A DNA stretch of 64,000 nt from Lysobacterales bacterium (GTDB taxonomy: Bacteria; Pseudomonadota; Gammaproteobacteria; Xanthomonadales; Ahniellaceae), in assembly GCA_016182785.1 (NCBI GenBank), contig JACPFU010000004.1, forward strand, positions 186,001 through 250,000, read 5' to 3'. Under the pieces are notes generated by a model that saw only the letters and a list, made by a program, of their open reading frames with translations, did no database searches and was not told the DNA's origin. A program made the position numbers and the translations under genes. Below are positions 22,209 through 32,839 of the stretch, in pieces. Within the stretch, counting starts at the first letter, position 1. Each line of letters begins with the position of its first letter.

Positions 22209-23405
22209 ATGCACTTCCTGACCACGCCACTGCAAGCGCTGCGCCGCGACGAGATCCCGGGTCGTTACGACCGCGGTCTGTTCGCCGCGGCCGTGGCGCT
22301 GGCGCTGTTCGGCGTGGTGATGGTGGCGTCGAGTTCGGTTGCGATCGGCGAGAGCGAGGGCGGTTCGGCCTACCACTACCTGACCAAGCACCTCGCCTAT
22401 CTGGCGATGGGCAGCGTGCTCGCGGCCGGTTTCGCGCTGACGCCGCTGGCGCTGATCGAACGCCATGCACGGCTGTTCCTGTTGCTGTCGCTGGCGTTGT
22501 TGCTGGCGGTGTTCCTGCCCGGGTTCGGCGTGCGCGTGAACGGTGCCAAGCGCTGGTTGCGTCTTGGCCTGGCCAACTTCCAGGCGGTCGAGGCAGTGAA
22601 GCTGTTCGTGATCTTCTGGCTGGCGAGCTATCTGGTGCGCTTCCGCGGCGAGGTGCAGCACGCATTCCGCGGCACCTTCAAGCCGCTGGCGATCGCCGGG
22701 CTGATCGTGCTGCTGCTGTTGCAACAGCCCGACTTCGGCAGTGCTTCGCTGCTGCTCGCGGTGGTGCTCGGGATGATCTGGCTCGGCGGCGTGCGTGCGC
22801 GCGACCTGCTCGGGCTCGCGGCGGCGGTGACGCCGGTGATGGCCTGGGCCGCGCTCAGCGAGTCCTATCGCGTGAAGCGCCTGACTTCGTTTCTGGATCC
22901 ATGGAAGGATCCGTTCAACGATGGCTTCCAGCTCACCCAGGCGCTGATCGCGATCGGCCGCGGCGAGTGGTTCGGGGTTGGCCTGGGCGGCTCGATCCAG
23001 AAGCTGTTCTACCTGCCCGAGGCGCACACCGACTTCATCCTCGCGGTGATTGCCGAGGAGCTTGGATTGCTCGGCGTGTGCCTGGTGGTCGCGATGTTCG
23101 CGTTCCTGTGCGGGCGGCTGTTCCTGATCGGCCGTCGTGCCGAGGAGGCCGGACTCGGCTTCGCCGGCTATGTCGCCTACGGCATCGCGATCTGGATTTC
23201 GGTGCAGGCCACGGTATCGGTCGGCGTGAATCTCGGCCTGCTGCCGACCAAGGGGCTGACGCTGCCGCTGATCAGTTCCGGCGGGTCGAGCCTGCTGATG
23301 ACCTGTGCCGCGATCGGCGTGGCGCTGCGCATCAGCTACGAACTGGCGCGCCACGAGGCGGTCAGCGCGGTGACCCCGGCCACGGGAGGCGACGATGGCG
23401 GATGA
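22209..23405 (+). CDS. ftsW: Peptidoglycan glycosyltransferase FtsW (SEDS family)
   Basis: Septal lipid II polymerase (398 aa, about 10 transmembrane helices) that partners FtsI. Family features include VMVASSSVA in helix 1, GFGVRVNGAKRWLRLG, a catalytic-loop region with RLTSFLDPWKDPFNDGFQLTQ, FLPEAHTDFILAVIAEELG-like sequence, and the C-terminal NLGLLPTKGLTLPLISSGGS. It follows mraY directly, without murD between them, and overlaps murG by 11 nt. Confidence 0.96.
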   Translation: MHFLTTPLQALRRDEIPGRYDRGLFAAAVALALFGVVMVASSSVAIGESEGGSAYHYLTKHLAYLAMGSVLAAGFALTPLALIERHARLFLLLSLALLLAVFLPGFGVRVNGAKRWLRLGLANFQAVEAVKLFVIFWLASYLVRFRGEVQHAFRGTFKPLAIAGLIVLLLLQQPDFGSASLLLAVVLGMIWLGGVRARDLLGLAAAVTPVMAWAALSESYRVKRLTSFLDPWKDPFNDGFQLTQALIAIGRGEWFGVGLGGSIQKLFYLPEAHTDFILAVIAEELGLLGVCLVVAMFAFLCGRLFLIGRRAEEAGLGFAGYVAYGIAIWISVQATVSVGVNLGLLPTKGLTLPLISSGGSSLLMTCAAIGVALRISYELARHEAVSAVTPATGGDDGG

Positions 23406-24462
23406 TCGTCCCGTGCTGATCATGGCCGGCGGTACCGGCGGGCACATCTTCCCCGGGCTGGCGGTGGCGCGCGCGCTGGCGGCGCAGTCGGTGCCCGTGG
23501 TCTGGCTCGGCTCGGCACACGGGCTGGAGAACCAGTTGGTGCCGAAGGCCGGCATCCGGCTGGAAACGCTGCGCATCAGTGCCCTGCGCGGCAAGGGCGC
23601 GCTCGCGCTGCTGGCTGCGCCGTGGCGGCTGCTGCGTGCGGTTGTGCAGGCGATCGGCGTGTTGCGCCGGCAGCGGCCGCGTGCGGTGATCAGCTTCGGC
23701 GGCTTTGCGGCCGGACCGGGCGGGCTCGCGGCGTGGCTGACGCGCATGCCGCTGCTGGTCCACGAACAGAATCGGCTGCCCGGGCTGACCAACAAGGTGC
23801 TGGCGAAACTGGCGCGTCGCGTGTTGTGCGGCTTCGCCCATGCGCTGCCGCGCGGCGTGTGGGTGGGCAACCCGGTGCGCGCCGAGATCGCGTCGCTGCC
23901 CGCGCCGGCGCAGCGCTTTGCGGGGCGCAGCGGCCTGCGCGTGCTGGTGCTCGGCGGTTCGCAGGGCGCGCGCGCGTTGAACCGCGTGTTGCCGCAGGCG
24001 TTCGCGCAGCTCGCCGACCTCGGGCTGCAACTGCGCCACCAGTGCGGCGCACGCATGCTGGAGGAAGCACGTGCGGCCTACGCCGAAGCCAAGGTCGCGG
24101 CCAGCATCGAACCGTTCATCGACGACATGGCGGCGGCCTATGCCGAAGCCGATCTGGTCATCGCCCGCGCCGGGGCGTTGACCCTGGCCGAACTCTGCGC
24201 AGCGGGTGTGGGCGCGATCCTGATTCCGTTCCCGCATGCGGTCGATGATCACCAGAGCGCGAATGCCGGCGTGCTGGTCGATGCCGGCGCTGCGCAACTG
24301 ATCCCGGAATCCCGATTGGAAGCCGGCGACCTCGCGGCGCGCATCCGCGCGCTGGCCGGCGACGCCGCTGCGCGGCTTTCGATGGCGAACGCGGCGCGTT
24401 CGCTGGCCAAGCCGGACGCCGACCGCGTGGTCGCACAACACTGCCTGGAGGTGGCGGCATGA
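23395..24462 (+). CDS. murG: UDP-GlcNAc:lipid I N-acetylglucosamine transferase MurG
   Basis: Peripheral inner-membrane GT28 glycosyltransferase (355 aa) that converts lipid I to lipid II. The N-terminal glycine-rich loop [50 protein letters not shown], and the UDP-GlcNAc-binding [11 protein letters not shown] with [14 protein letters not shown] are all present. The start overlaps ftsW by 11 nt, and the stop overlaps murC (ATGA). Confidence 0.97.
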   Translation: MADDRPVLIMAGGTGGHIFPGLAVARALAAQSVPVVWLGSAHGLENQLVPKAGIRLETLRISALRGKGALALLAAPWRLLRAVVQAIGVLRRQRPRAVISFGGFAAGPGGLAAWLTRMPLLVHEQNRLPGLTNKVLAKLARRVLCGFAHALPRGVWVGNPVRAEIASLPAPAQRFAGRSGLRVLVLGGSQGARALNRVLPQAFAQLADLGLQLRHQCGARMLEEARAAYAEAKVAASIEPFIDDMAAAYAEADLVIARAGALTLAELCAAGVGAILIPFPHAVDDHQSANAGVLVDAGAAQLIPESRLEAGDLAARIRALAGDAAARLSMANAARSLAKPDADRVVAQHCLEVAA

Positions 24463-25898
24463 CCCTGCGACGCATCGGCACGCGCCCGGACCTGATGCAG
24501 GTGTATCGACGCGTACATTTCGTCGGCATCGGCGGCACCGGCATGTGCGGCATCGCCGAGATCCTGCACAACCTCGGCTTCGAGGTCAGCGGCTCCGACC
24601 TCGGTGACACCGCGACCACGCGCAGACTTGCGGCGATGGGCATTCGCGTCGAACGCGGACATCAGGCTGCGCACCTCGGCGACGCCGACGCGATGGTCGT
24701 GTCCGGCGCGATCAAGCCCGACAACCCGGAGCTGCAGGCGGCACGCACGCGCCGCATTCCGGTGGTGCCGCGAGCGGAAATGCTCGGCGAGCTGATGCGC
24801 TTCCGCCAGGGCATCGCCGTCGCCGGCACCCATGGCAAGACCACCACGACCAGCCTGATCGCAAGCGTGCTTGCCGAGGGCGGACTCGATCCCACCTTCG
24901 TGATCGGCGGCCTGCTCAATTCCGCCGGCAGCAACGCGCGCCTCGGCAGCGGCAAGTACCTGGTCGCCGAGGCCGACGAATCCGATGGCTCGTTCCTGCT
25001 GCTGAGCCCGATGCTCGCGGTGATCACCAACATCGATGCCGACCACCTGGAGAACTACGGTGGCGACTTCAACCGCGTCAAGAAGGCCTTCGCCGATTTC
25101 CTCCACCGCCTGCCGTTCTACGGCCTCGCGATCCTGTGCCTGGACGACCCCGAGGTCGCCGCGCTCGCAGCGGAAACCCCGCGCAACGTGATGCGCTACG
25201 GCGAGCACCCCGAGGCCGACGTGCGCGCGAGCAACATCCGCGCCGGCGCCGGGCGCATGCACTTCGACCTGTGGTTGCCCGAGCGCGATGCGCCGGTGGC
25301 GGTCGAACTCGCGTTGTCCGGCAAGCACAACGTGCTGAACGCGCTCGCGGCGGCGGCGATCGGCTGGGAACTCGGCGTCGACGACGCGGCGATCGTGCGC
25401 GCGCTGGCGAAGTTCCGCGGCGTCGGCCGCCGCTTCCACGTGCATGGCGAACTCGACATCGATCGCGGCAAGGCGTTGGTGGTCGACGACTACGGCCATC
25501 ACCCGCGCGAACTGGCGGCGATCATCGAAGCTGCGCGCGGCGGCTGGCCGCAGCGGCGCCTGGTGATGGCGTTCCAGCCGCACCGCTACACACGCACGCG
25601 CGACCTGCTCGACGAGTTCGCCGAGGTGCTGTCGACCGTCGACGTGCTGCTGTTGACCGAGGTCTACCCGGCTGGCGAGGCGCCGATCGCCGGCGCCGAC
25701 GGCAAGTCGTTGGCGCGCGCGGTACGTGCGCGCGGCCGCGTCGATCCGGTGCTGGTGAAGTCGGCGCGCGACCTGCCGGCGACGCTGGCGCCGCTGTTGC
25801 GGGACGGCGATTTCGTGCTGCTCGCGGGTGCCGGGGACATTGGCGTGGTCGCGCATGACATCGGTGCGCGTGGACATCTGAAGGAAGGCAAGTCATGA
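24459..25898 (+). CDS. murC: UDP-N-acetylmuramate-L-alanine ligase MurC
   Basis: Cytoplasmic ligase (479 aa) adding L-alanine to UDP-MurNAc. It has the Rossmann-type [16 protein letters not shown], the ATP P-loop [38 protein letters not shown] and the C-terminal [10 protein letters not shown]. An ATG 15 residues downstream would also keep the conserved core, but the first ATG overlaps the murG stop and is preferred. It overlaps ddl by 4 nt. Confidence 0.97.
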   Translation: MTLRRIGTRPDLMQVYRRVHFVGIGGTGMCGIAEILHNLGFEVSGSDLGDTATTRRLAAMGIRVERGHQAAHLGDADAMVVSGAIKPDNPELQAARTRRIPVVPRAEMLGELMRFRQGIAVAGTHGKTTTTSLIASVLAEGGLDPTFVIGGLLNSAGSNARLGSGKYLVAEADESDGSFLLLSPMLAVITNIDADHLENYGGDFNRVKKAFADFLHRLPFYGLAILCLDDPEVAALAAETPRNVMRYGEHPEADVRASNIRAGAGRMHFDLWLPERDAPVAVELALSGKHNVLNALAAAAIGWELGVDDAAIVRALAKFRGVGRRFHVHGELDIDRGKALVVDDYGHHPRELAAIIEAARGGWPQRRLVMAFQPHRYTRTRDLLDEFAEVLSTVDVLLLTEVYPAGEAPIAGADGKSLARAVRARGRVDPVLVKSARDLPATLAPLLRDGDFVLLAGAGDIGVVAHDIGARGHLKEGKS

Positions 25899-26833
25899 AG
25901 ATCAGCGATCCGCGGGCATTTGGTCGTGTCGCCGTGGTGATGGGCGGCAACTCCGCAGAGCGCGAAGTCTCGCTGCGCTCCGGCGCCGGCGTGCTCGCCG
26001 CGCTGCGCGGCAAGGGCATCGACGCGCACCCGGTCGACGGCATCCCGGCCCTGCTCGACGCGCTGCGCGCCGGGCACTTCGCGCGCGTGTTCAACATCCT
26101 GCATGGGCGCGGCGGCGAGGACGGCGTGCTGCAAGGCGCGCTCGAAGCGCTCGGCGTGCCCTATACCGGCTCGGGCGTGCTCGGCTCCGCGCTCGGCATG
26201 GACAAGATCCGCACCAAGCAGGTGTGGCAGACGCTCGGTCTGCCAACCGCGAAGTACGCGGTGATCGACGCACTGCATCCGCGCCCGGCGCAGTCGATCG
26301 TCGACGAACTCGGGCTGCCGCTGATCGTCAAGCCTTCGCACGAGGGCTCCACCGTCGGCATCGCGCGTGCGTTCACGCTCGCCGAACTCGAAGCCGGCAT
26401 CGAGGCCGCGCGCGCGTTCGACGGCGACATCCTGGTCGAGCAGTTCATCGAAGGCGACGAGTTCACCGTGTCCATCCTCGGGCGCCAGGTGCTGCCCTCG
26501 ATCCGCATCGTTCCGGCCAAGGGCTTCTACGACTACGCCGCCAAGTACGTCACCGGCGATACCCAATACATCTGTCCGGGCGCGGCCGGGGACACCGAGG
26601 ACGAGATGCAGCGCATCGCGCTGCAGGCGTTCGATGCAGTCGGCTGTTCCGGCTGGGGGCGCATCGACTTCATGCGCGACCGGTCCGGCCATGCTTTCCT
26701 GCTGGAGGTGAACACGGCACCGGGCATGACCGAGCGTTCGCTGGTGCCAAAGGCCGCGGCACAGGTCGGCATCGACTACCCGGCGCTGTGCTGGCGCATC
26801 CTCGAAACTTCCTTCGCCGGAGGTGGGGCATGA
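25895..26833 (+). CDS. ddl: D-alanine-D-alanine ligase
   Basis: ATP-grasp ligase (312 aa) that makes D-Ala-D-Ala for MurF. It shows [46 protein letters not shown], the glycine-rich [11 protein letters not shown] and the metal-binding [15 protein letters not shown]. Length and dcw position match the DdlB type. The ends overlap murC and ftsQ by 4 nt each. Confidence 0.96.
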   Translation: MKISDPRAFGRVAVVMGGNSAEREVSLRSGAGVLAALRGKGIDAHPVDGIPALLDALRAGHFARVFNILHGRGGEDGVLQGALEALGVPYTGSGVLGSALGMDKIRTKQVWQTLGLPTAKYAVIDALHPRPAQSIVDELGLPLIVKPSHEGSTVGIARAFTLAELEAGIEAARAFDGDILVEQFIEGDEFTVSILGRQVLPSIRIVPAKGFYDYAAKYVTGDTQYICPGAAGDTEDEMQRIALQAFDAVGCSGWGRIDFMRDRSGHAFLLEVNTAPGMTERSLVPKAAAQVGIDYPALCWRILETSFAGGGA

Positions 26834-27600
26834 ACCCGAGCCTCGCCCGCATCGCCGCGTGGCTGCTGGCGCTGGCGCTGGTCGCCGCGCCGATCATCGC
26901 GGCGTTGAACGGCTGGCTCGCCGACGAGCGCTGGCCGATCCGGCGGCTGGTGGTGCACGGCAGCTTCGTGCAGGTCGATGAGGCGGCGATCCGCGCCGCG
27001 GTCGCGCCGCGCGTGGGTGCCGGCTTCTTCGCGGTCGACCTCGGCGCGGTCAAGAGCGCGGTCGAGACGCTGCCGTGGGTCGAGCGCGCCGAAGTACGCA
27101 AGCAGTGGCCGGATCGCATCGACATCGACGTGCGCGAGCGCGTCGCCATCGCCTTCTGGGGCGACGACCGCCTGCTCAGCGAGCGCGGCGACGTGTTCGC
27201 CGCGGATCGCTCGCGCGTGGCCCAGGACCTGCCGCAGCTGGACGGGCCCGACGCGCGCGCCGGCGAGGTCTGGCAGGAATTCAGTGCGGCGCGCAAGCAG
27301 CTGGCCGCGATCGGCATCGCGATCGCCGCGGCCCGCATCAACAGTCGCGGTGCCTGGTCGCTGCGCACGCGCGAGGGGGCCGAGTTCGTGCTCGGTCGCG
27401 AACGCATGCGCGCGCGCCTGGATCGCTTTGTCGCCGCAATGGCACGGCTGCCCGATGGCGAGCGCCAGCGCATCGAGCGCGCCGACCTGCGCTTCGCCAA
27501 CGGCTTTGCCGTGCTCTGGCGCGCGCTGCCGCCGGCGCAACCGGACGTCGCGCCGGCACCCGCGTCCGCTCTGCCCGACCGCGTCGAGGAATCCGCATGA
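26830..27600 (+). CDS. ftsQ: Cell division protein FtsQ
   Basis: Bitopic inner-membrane divisome protein (256 aa), with a transmembrane helix at about residues 6-26. It then has a POTRA domain starting [12 protein letters not shown] and containing [20 protein letters not shown] and [21 protein letters not shown]. The beta domain follows with [20 protein letters not shown]. It bridges FtsL/FtsB to FtsA/FtsZ-dependent assembly. It overlaps ddl and ftsA by ATGA. Confidence 0.94.
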   Translation: MNPSLARIAAWLLALALVAAPIIAALNGWLADERWPIRRLVVHGSFVQVDEAAIRAAVAPRVGAGFFAVDLGAVKSAVETLPWVERAEVRKQWPDRIDIDVRERVAIAFWGDDRLLSERGDVFAADRSRVAQDLPQLDGPDARAGEVWQEFSAARKQLAAIGIAIAAARINSRGAWSLRTREGAEFVLGRERMRARLDRFVAAMARLPDGERQRIERADLRFANGFAVLWRALPPAQPDVAPAPASALPDRVEESA

Positions 27601-28832
27601 ACCGCAAGTCTGACAAGGCCCTGCTGGTCGGCCTCGACATCGGCACCTCCAAGGTCGCCGCGATCGTCGGCGAGTACTCGCCCGGCGAAAGCGTCGAGGT
27701 CATCGGCATCGGCACCGCGGCGTCAAAGGGACTCAAGCGCGGCGTCGTGGTCGACATCGAATCGACCGTGCAGTCGATCCAGCGCGCGATCGAGGAAGCC
27801 GAGCTGATGGCCGGCTGCGAGATCCGCTCGGTGTTCGCGTCGATCGCCGGCAGCCACATCCGTTCGCTCAATTCGCAAGGCGTGGTCGCGATCCGCAACC
27901 AGGAAGTGATCGACGACGACGTCGAGCGCGTGCTCGACGCCGCGCGCGCGGTGGCGATCCCGGCCGACCAGCGCATCCTGCACGTGCAGGCACAGGAGTA
28001 CGTGCTCGACGAGCAGGAAGGCATCCGCCACCCGGTGGGCATGATCGGCGTGCGCCTGGAAGCGCGCGTGCACGTGATCACCGGCGCGCAGTCGGCGGCG
28101 CAGAACATGAGCAAGTGCGTGTCGCGTGCCGGGCTCAAGGTCGATGATCTGATTCCGTCGCAGCTGGCCTCGGCGCAGTCGGTGCTGACCCAGGACGAGC
28201 GCGACCTCGGCGTGTGCCTGGTCGACATCGGCGCCGGCACCACCGACATCGCCGTGTACACCCAGGGCGCGATGCGCCACACGTCGTCGCTCGGCATCGC
28301 CGGCGACCAGGTCACGAACGACATCGCGTTCGCGTTCCGCACGCCGACGCCGTTCGCCGAGGAGATCAAGGTCAAGTACGCCTGCGCGCTGGCGCGCCTG
28401 GCGCGGCCCGAGGAAACCATCGAGGTCGCGATGGTCGGCGACCGCGCACCGCGCCGGCTGCAACGGCAGCTGCTCGCCGACGTGGTGCAGAAGCGCTACG
28501 AGGAGATCTTCGAGATGGTACAGGCGGAGTTGCGCCGTTCCGGGCTGGAGGAACTGGTCGCGGCCGGCATCGTGCTGACCGGTGGCGGCGCGAAGATGGA
28601 AGGCATCGTCGAGCTCGCCGAGGAGCTGTTCCACATGCCGGTGCGCGTCGGCGTGCCGCAGTACGTCAGCGGCCTTGGCGATGTCATCAACAACCCGGTG
28701 CATGCCACCGGCGTCGGCCTGCTGCTCGCGGGCAGCAAGCACCCGTCGTTGCGCGTCAGCCCGAGTCCGGCGGGCGAGGCGGTGGGTTCGCTGTGGGGCA
28801 AGTTGCGCAAGTGGGTGTCGGGCGAATTCTAG
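27597..28832 (+). CDS. ftsA: Cell division protein FtsA
   Basis: Actin-like ATPase (411 aa) that tethers FtsZ to the membrane. It has the phosphate-1 motif LVGLDIGTSKVAAIVG, the ribose region GVVVDIESTVQSIQRAI, the phosphate-2 motif LVDIGAGTTDIAVYTQG and the adenosine motif GIVLTGGGAKMEGI. The last residues (SLWGKLRKWVSGEF) form the expected amphipathic membrane-targeting helix. The start overlaps ftsQ. A 111-bp gap to ftsZ follows. Confidence 0.97.
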   Translation: MNRKSDKALLVGLDIGTSKVAAIVGEYSPGESVEVIGIGTAASKGLKRGVVVDIESTVQSIQRAIEEAELMAGCEIRSVFASIAGSHIRSLNSQGVVAIRNQEVIDDDVERVLDAARAVAIPADQRILHVQAQEYVLDEQEGIRHPVGMIGVRLEARVHVITGAQSAAQNMSKCVSRAGLKVDDLIPSQLASAQSVLTQDERDLGVCLVDIGAGTTDIAVYTQGAMRHTSSLGIAGDQVTNDIAFAFRTPTPFAEEIKVKYACALARLARPEETIEVAMVGDRAPRRLQRQLLADVVQKRYEEIFEMVQAELRRSGLEELVAAGIVLTGGGAKMEGIVELAEELFHMPVRVGVPQYVSGLGDVINNPVHATGVGLLLAGSKHPSLRVSPSPAGEAVGSLWGKLRKWVSGEF

Positions 28833-28943
28833 GAAACAGGTCGCTGCGCAGGGCGCGGCGACGAAGGCAATCCGCGAAAAGCGGGAACGCAGCCGGACGG
28901 CGATCCGGTCACAACAAAGAAGCAGAAAACTGGAGGTAGGGAA

Positions 28944-30134
28944 ATGTTTGAATTTGTCGAAACACCAGCACCGAACGCCGTGATCAAGGTCATCGGCGTG
29001 GGCGGCGGCGGCGGCAACGCGGTCGCACACATGGTCAATGCCGGAGTCGAGGGCGTCGAGTTCATCTGCGCCAACACCGACGCGCAGGCGCTGCGCAACT
29101 GCCCGGCCAAGACCACCATCCAGCTCGGCGGCAACGTCACCAAGGGGCTTGGCGCCGGCGCCAATCCCGAGGTCGGCAAGCAGGCGGCGATGGAGGACCG
29201 CGAGCGCATCCGCGAACTGCTCACCGGCGCCGACATGGTGTTCATCACCTGCGGCATGGGCGGCGGCACCGGTACCGGCGCCGCGCCAGTCGTGGCGCAG
29301 CTGGCCAAGGAGATGGGCATCCTGACGGTGGCGGTAGTGACCAAGCCGTTCCCGTTCGAGGGCAGCAAGCGCCGCCAGATCGCGCTTGCCGGCATCGATG
29401 CGCTGAGCCAGTACGTCGATTCGCTGATCACCATCCCGAACGAGAAGCTGCTCTCGGTGCTGGGGCGCGAGACCTCGCTGCTCAGCGCATTCAAGTCGGC
29501 CAACGACGTGCTGCTCGGCGCGGTGCAGGGCATCGCCGACCTGATCACGCGGCCGGGCTTGATCAACGTCGACTTCGCCGACGTGCGCACGGTCATGTCC
29601 GAGATGGGCATGGCGATGATGGGTACCGGCGTCGCCCGCGGCGACGACCGCGCCACCGCCGCGGCCGAGTTTGCGGTCAACAACAAGCTGCTAGAAGACA
29701 TCAACCTGTCCGGCGCCTGCGGCATCCTGGTCAACGTGACGGCCGGCATGGACCTGACCATGCACGAGTTCGACGAGATCGGCCGCACCATCTCCGAGTT
29801 TGCGGCCGAGGACGCGACCGTGGTCATGGGTACCGTGCTCGATCCGGAGATGCGCGACGAGATCCGCGTGACCGTGGTCGCAACCGGCCTGAACCGGGTG
29901 CAGCCGGCGCGCATGACCGCCCCGGTGGCGCCGATCGCGCAGCCGCGCGTGGCGATCGTGCGTTCGCGCCCCGGCGAAGCGGACTTCGGCCAGCCGGTGT
30001 CGCGCCCGGCGGCGGCCACGCTGGCCCGCGGTGCGACTGCCACGGCGGCCGCCACCGCAGCAGTCGAGTCCACCCGGCCGGTGGTCGACGACTACCTGGA
30101 CATCCCGGCGTTCCTGCGCCGCCAGGCCGACTGA
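28944..30134 (+). CDS. ftsZ: Cell division GTPase FtsZ
   Basis: Tubulin-like GTPase (396 aa) that forms the Z ring. GTP-binding motifs are [14 protein letters not shown] and the tubulin signature [11 protein letters not shown]; the T7 catalytic loop is [11 protein letters not shown]. The variable linker is alanine-rich (residues ~330-375), and the C-terminal peptide [14 protein letters not shown] is the conserved FtsA/ZipA-binding tail. Unlike the upstream genes it has its own strong ribosome site (GGAGGTAGGGAA) and a 111-bp leader containing CCGGA-6-TCCGG, consistent with separate, high-level expression. Confidence 0.98.
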   Translation: MFEFVETPAPNAVIKVIGVGGGGGNAVAHMVNAGVEGVEFICANTDAQALRNCPAKTTIQLGGNVTKGLGAGANPEVGKQAAMEDRERIRELLTGADMVFITCGMGGGTGTGAAPVVAQLAKEMGILTVAVVTKPFPFEGSKRRQIALAGIDALSQYVDSLITIPNEKLLSVLGRETSLLSAFKSANDVLLGAVQGIADLITRPGLINVDFADVRTVMSEMGMAMMGTGVARGDDRATAAAEFAVNNKLLEDINLSGACGILVNVTAGMDLTMHEFDEIGRTISEFAAEDATVVMGTVLDPEMRDEIRVTVVATGLNRVQPARMTAPVAPIAQPRVAIVRSRPGEADFGQPVSRPAAATLARGATATAAATAAVESTRPVVDDYLDIPAFLRRQAD

Positions 30135-30182
30135 GCCTCGTTTCGCGCGGCGCGATCGCCGCGGCGGGGTCCTGCCTCCACC

Positions 30183-30204
30183 CCCGGCTGTCGCCGCAGC
30201 CGGG
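30183..30204 (+). terminator. Hairpin after ftsZ
   Basis: Perfect 8-bp G+C stem CCCGGCTG / CAGCCGGG with a 6-nt loop, 48 bp after the ftsZ stop. Only CGGTCTTG follows, so termination may be partial or need Rho, which would allow read-through into lpxC. Confidence 0.45.
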
Positions 30205-30280
30205 CGGTCTTGCATCCCGCACGCGGCGGTCCGCTGTTGCGAAAACGCAACAAACCGGTGTCTTTTTGCTGGCGGACCGG

Positions 30281-30310
30281 TTCCAAGGGCGGAAATCATC
30301 ATGCTAAGGT
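30281..30310 (+). promoter_or_regulatory. Weak candidate promoter for lpxC
   Basis: TTCCAA at 30281-30286, an 18-bp spacer, then TAAGGT at 30305-30310 preceded by TGC (extended -10 pattern). The same TAAGGT hexamer is the proposed -10 of mraZ. A short palindrome, GTTGCGAAAACGCAAC, lies at about 30236-30251 upstream. Confidence 0.3.
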
Positions 30311-30350
30311 TGCCGAAATATGTCGTCCCTCGGACGAGGCTCTTTGGCGC

Positions 30351-31262
30351 ATGATCAAGCAACGCACCCTCAAAAATGTGATCCGCGCGACCGGCGTTGG
30401 CATCCACACCGGACAAAAGGTCTACCTGACCCTGCGGCCGGCCGCCCCGGATGCCGGCATCGTGTTTCGCCGTGTCGACCTGGCCGAGCCGGTAGAGCTC
30501 AAGGCCTGCGCGGAGAACGTCGGTGCGACGGCCATGTCGACCACGCTGGTTCGCGATGGCATTCGCGTCTCGACGGTGGAACACCTGCTCTCGGCGATGG
30601 CCGGGCTTGGCATCGACAACGCCTATGTCGATGTCAGCGCACCGGAAGTGCCGATCATGGATGGCAGTGCCGGCCCCTTCGTGTTCCTGCTGCAGTCCGC
30701 CGGAATCGAGGAACAGAACGTCGCCAAGCGCTTCATCCGCATCAAGAAATCGGTCACGGTGCGGGATGGGGACAAGTGGGCGCGGTTCGATCCGTTCGAT
30801 GGCTTCAAGGTCGGCTTCACGATCGACTTCGACCATCCGATCTTCACCCGCAAGACCTCCTCGGCCGAGATCGATTTCTCGACCACCTCCTTCGTCAAGG
30901 AAGTCAGCCGCGCCCGTACCTTCGGTTTCATGCGCGACATCGAGATGCTGCGCGAGCGCAATCTGGTGCTCGGCGGCAGCATGGACAACGCGGTGGTGCT
31001 CGATGACTACCGCGTCCTCAACGAGGACGGGTTGCGCTACGAGGACGAGTTCGTCAAGCACAAGATCCTCGACGCGATCGGCGATCTGTACCTGCTCGGC
31101 CATAGCCTGATCGGCGCGTTCTATGGCTACAAGTCCGGGCACCAGTTGAACAACCTGCTGTTGCGCACCCTGGTGGCGGACAGCAAGGCGTGGGAAGAAA
31201 TCACGTTCACCGATTCGGCGGACGCTCCGATCTCCTACGCCCACCCGGCGCAGGCGATCTGA
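30351..31262 (+). CDS. lpxC: UDP-3-O-acyl-N-acetylglucosamine deacetylase LpxC
   Basis: Zinc hydrolase (303 aa) catalysing the committed step of lipid A synthesis. It begins MIKQRTLKN. Visible motifs are [12 protein letters not shown], the zinc-ligand histidine in [22 protein letters not shown], the zinc-binding [10 protein letters not shown] and the catalytic [15 protein letters not shown]. The ATG at 30351 gives the standard N-terminus; GAGG lies rather far upstream (about 11 nt), so initiation may be weak. It follows ftsZ, as in other gammaproteobacteria. Confidence 0.97.
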   Translation: MIKQRTLKNVIRATGVGIHTGQKVYLTLRPAAPDAGIVFRRVDLAEPVELKACAENVGATAMSTTLVRDGIRVSTVEHLLSAMAGLGIDNAYVDVSAPEVPIMDGSAGPFVFLLQSAGIEEQNVAKRFIRIKKSVTVRDGDKWARFDPFDGFKVGFTIDFDHPIFTRKTSSAEIDFSTTSFVKEVSRARTFGFMRDIEMLRERNLVLGGSMDNAVVLDDYRVLNEDGLRYEDEFVKHKILDAIGDLYLLGHSLIGAFYGYKSGHQLNNLLLRTLVADSKAWEEITFTDSADAPISYAHPAQAI

Positions 31263-31326
31263 TCCGGTTCTGAGACGTTTTTATCGGTCGCCTGGCGCGA
31301 CCCGCCGGAGAATCGGCGCAGGAACA

Positions 31327-31785
31327 TCATTCGGCAAGGGATGCCAAACGCGACAGCAGTTCCCGGAGTTCGGGATCGGTTGTTGCGGCTGCCGCGGAAC
31401 GAAGGTGCTTCGCGGCGGCCGGGGAAAGCGGTTTCGAGGGCGTCTCCGACGGAACGGGGGGCTCCGGTACCGTTTTCACCACCAGTTGGGTCAGTGGTTC
31501 GGGCCAGAATGCAGACGCAATCGCAAGCAGTCGCGATTGTTCGGTCCGCAGTCGGTTCGCCACCGCCGGCTGGCCGGTGACCAGCACCAGCGCATCCGAG
31601 CGCACGTTGGCGACGCAAAACCACGTCGCCCAGGGTTCGGAGAGCTGGCGACGCAGTCCGGAGTCGAGCCGCCGCAAGAGTGCGGCGCGCTCGATCAGCG
31701 AGTGCAATGCAGGCGAACGTGTCTGGCGCGAGGCGTCGACGGCATGGACGAGGGCGTTGCGGTTGCTGTCCGGAGGCATGGCCAT
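31327..31785 (-). CDS. DUF721 (DciA-like) protein
   Basis: Small protein of 152 aa. The central part (ALHSLIERAALLRRLDSGLR, then LSEPWATWFCVANVRSDALVLVTGQPA and ANRLRTEQSRLL) matches the DUF721 fold, a KH-like domain whose members include DciA, the replicative-helicase operator of most bacteria lacking DnaC. The C-terminal third is Pro/Ala-rich and probably flexible. It is convergent with lpxC and divergent from the M23 peptidase, a position seen in Xanthomonas and Pseudomonas relatives. Assigning it as DciA itself is inference from the family. Confidence 0.75.
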   Translation of the reverse strand: MAMPPDSNRNALVHAVDASRQTRSPALHSLIERAALLRRLDSGLRRQLSEPWATWFCVANVRSDALVLVTGQPAVANRLRTEQSRLLAIASAFWPEPLTQLVVKTVPEPPVPSETPSKPLSPAAAKHLRSAAAATTDPELRELLSRLASLAE

Positions 31786-31802
31786 ACCGACAGAGTAAAC
31801 GA

Positions 31803-32732
31803 ATGAACATCATCATTGTCGCCAAACCCGACGCCGGAACCCGCGTCTTCAGCCTCTCCGACCGGCGCGTGCGCATCGCGCTGGCCGCGACGCTCGGAAT
31901 CCTGGTGCTCGGCTTGTTCGCCGCCGGCGCCTGGTTCGGGGCTTCCTTCATGGGTCCGAGCCGGTTGCGCGACCAGTTGAGCGGTACCCGCAATGCGCTG
32001 GTCGAGCAGCAGGGCGAGGTCGAGCGGCTCAACGGTGTCGTGTCCAGGGACATGAACGCGCTGGCATTGCGGCTGGGTCGCATCCAGGCCGAAACCACCC
32101 GCCTGAACGCGCTCGGTGGGCGCCTCGCCAAGCTCGGCAAGCTCGACGACGGCGAATTCAATTTCGGTTCGGACCCGGACCTCGGCGGTCCGGAAAACAC
32201 CGGCCTGGTCGGCGCCGTGGCGCCGCTGCAGATCTCCAACGAGATCGGTCGCCTGGAGCGGCAACTCGCCTCGCAGTCGCGCCAGCTCGGCGTGCTCGAA
32301 GAATTGCTTGCCGATCGCGAGCTGGATGCGAGCCTGATGCCTTCGGGCATCCCGGTGCGTTCGGGTTACGTGTCTTCGGGCTTTGGCTATCGCAGCGACC
32401 CGATCAATGGTTCGCACGAGTTCCACTCCGGCATCGACTTCGACGGCAGCTATGGCGACGACATCCTGGCCGTCGGCTCCGGCGTCGTCTCCTTCGCCGG
32501 GGTGAAACCGGGCTACGGCAACACCGTCGAAATCGATCATGGCAATGGCTACGTCACGCGCTACAGCCACAATTCCAAGAATCTCGTCGGCGCCGGCGAT
32601 CCGGTGCGCGATGGCGACGTGATCGGCAAGGTCGGCTCGACCGGGCGTTCGACCGGAACGCATGTACACTTCGAGGTCTGGCGCGACGGTCGCGTCATCA
32701 ATCCCTACGAGTTCGTGCGCCAGCCCGGCTGA
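31803..32732 (+). CDS. M23 family (LytM-type) peptidase
   Basis: Membrane-anchored or periplasmic metallopeptidase of 309 aa. It has an N-terminal transmembrane helix at about residues 26-48, a coiled-coil stretch (about 60-110, with [15 protein letters not shown]), then a LytM/peptidase M23 domain. The zinc-site motifs are visible: [11 protein letters not shown] (first His and Asp) and [11 protein letters not shown] (HxH). All expected metal residues are present, so it is likely an active endopeptidase rather than a degenerate EnvC-type activator. The gene lies between the lpxC/DUF721 pair and secA. The ribosome site is poor. Confidence 0.9.
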   Translation: MNIIIVAKPDAGTRVFSLSDRRVRIALAATLGILVLGLFAAGAWFGASFMGPSRLRDQLSGTRNALVEQQGEVERLNGVVSRDMNALALRLGRIQAETTRLNALGGRLAKLGKLDDGEFNFGSDPDLGGPENTGLVGAVAPLQISNEIGRLERQLASQSRQLGVLEELLADRELDASLMPSGIPVRSGYVSSGFGYRSDPINGSHEFHSGIDFDGSYGDDILAVGSGVVSFAGVKPGYGNTVEIDHGNGYVTRYSHNSKNLVGAGDPVRDGDVIGKVGSTGRSTGTHVHFEVWRDGRVINPYEFVRQPG

Positions 32733-32780
32733 GCGCGCTTGCAATCGCCGCGACCGACCCCAAACGTGAAGATCTCGTGG

Positions 32781-32808
32781 GGCCGCCTGCCCGGGCGGCC
32801 TTCTCGTT
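32781..32808 (+). terminator. Terminator or attenuator upstream of secA
   Basis: A 7-bp stem GGCCGCC / GGCGGCC (6-nt loop) followed by TTCTCGTTT lies 48 bp after the M23 peptidase stop and 32 bp before the secA start. It probably ends the peptidase transcript; it could also form in a secA leader. Confidence 0.5.
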
Positions 32809-32839
32809 TCCGGAATCCACTCCTTTACGCGTTGAGACC

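Noticed and set aside
31286..31302. Hairpin GGTCGC / GCGACC between lpxC and the DUF721 gene as terminator
   Set aside because: The T-run lies on the wrong side of the stem for both strands, and the stem is only 6 bp.
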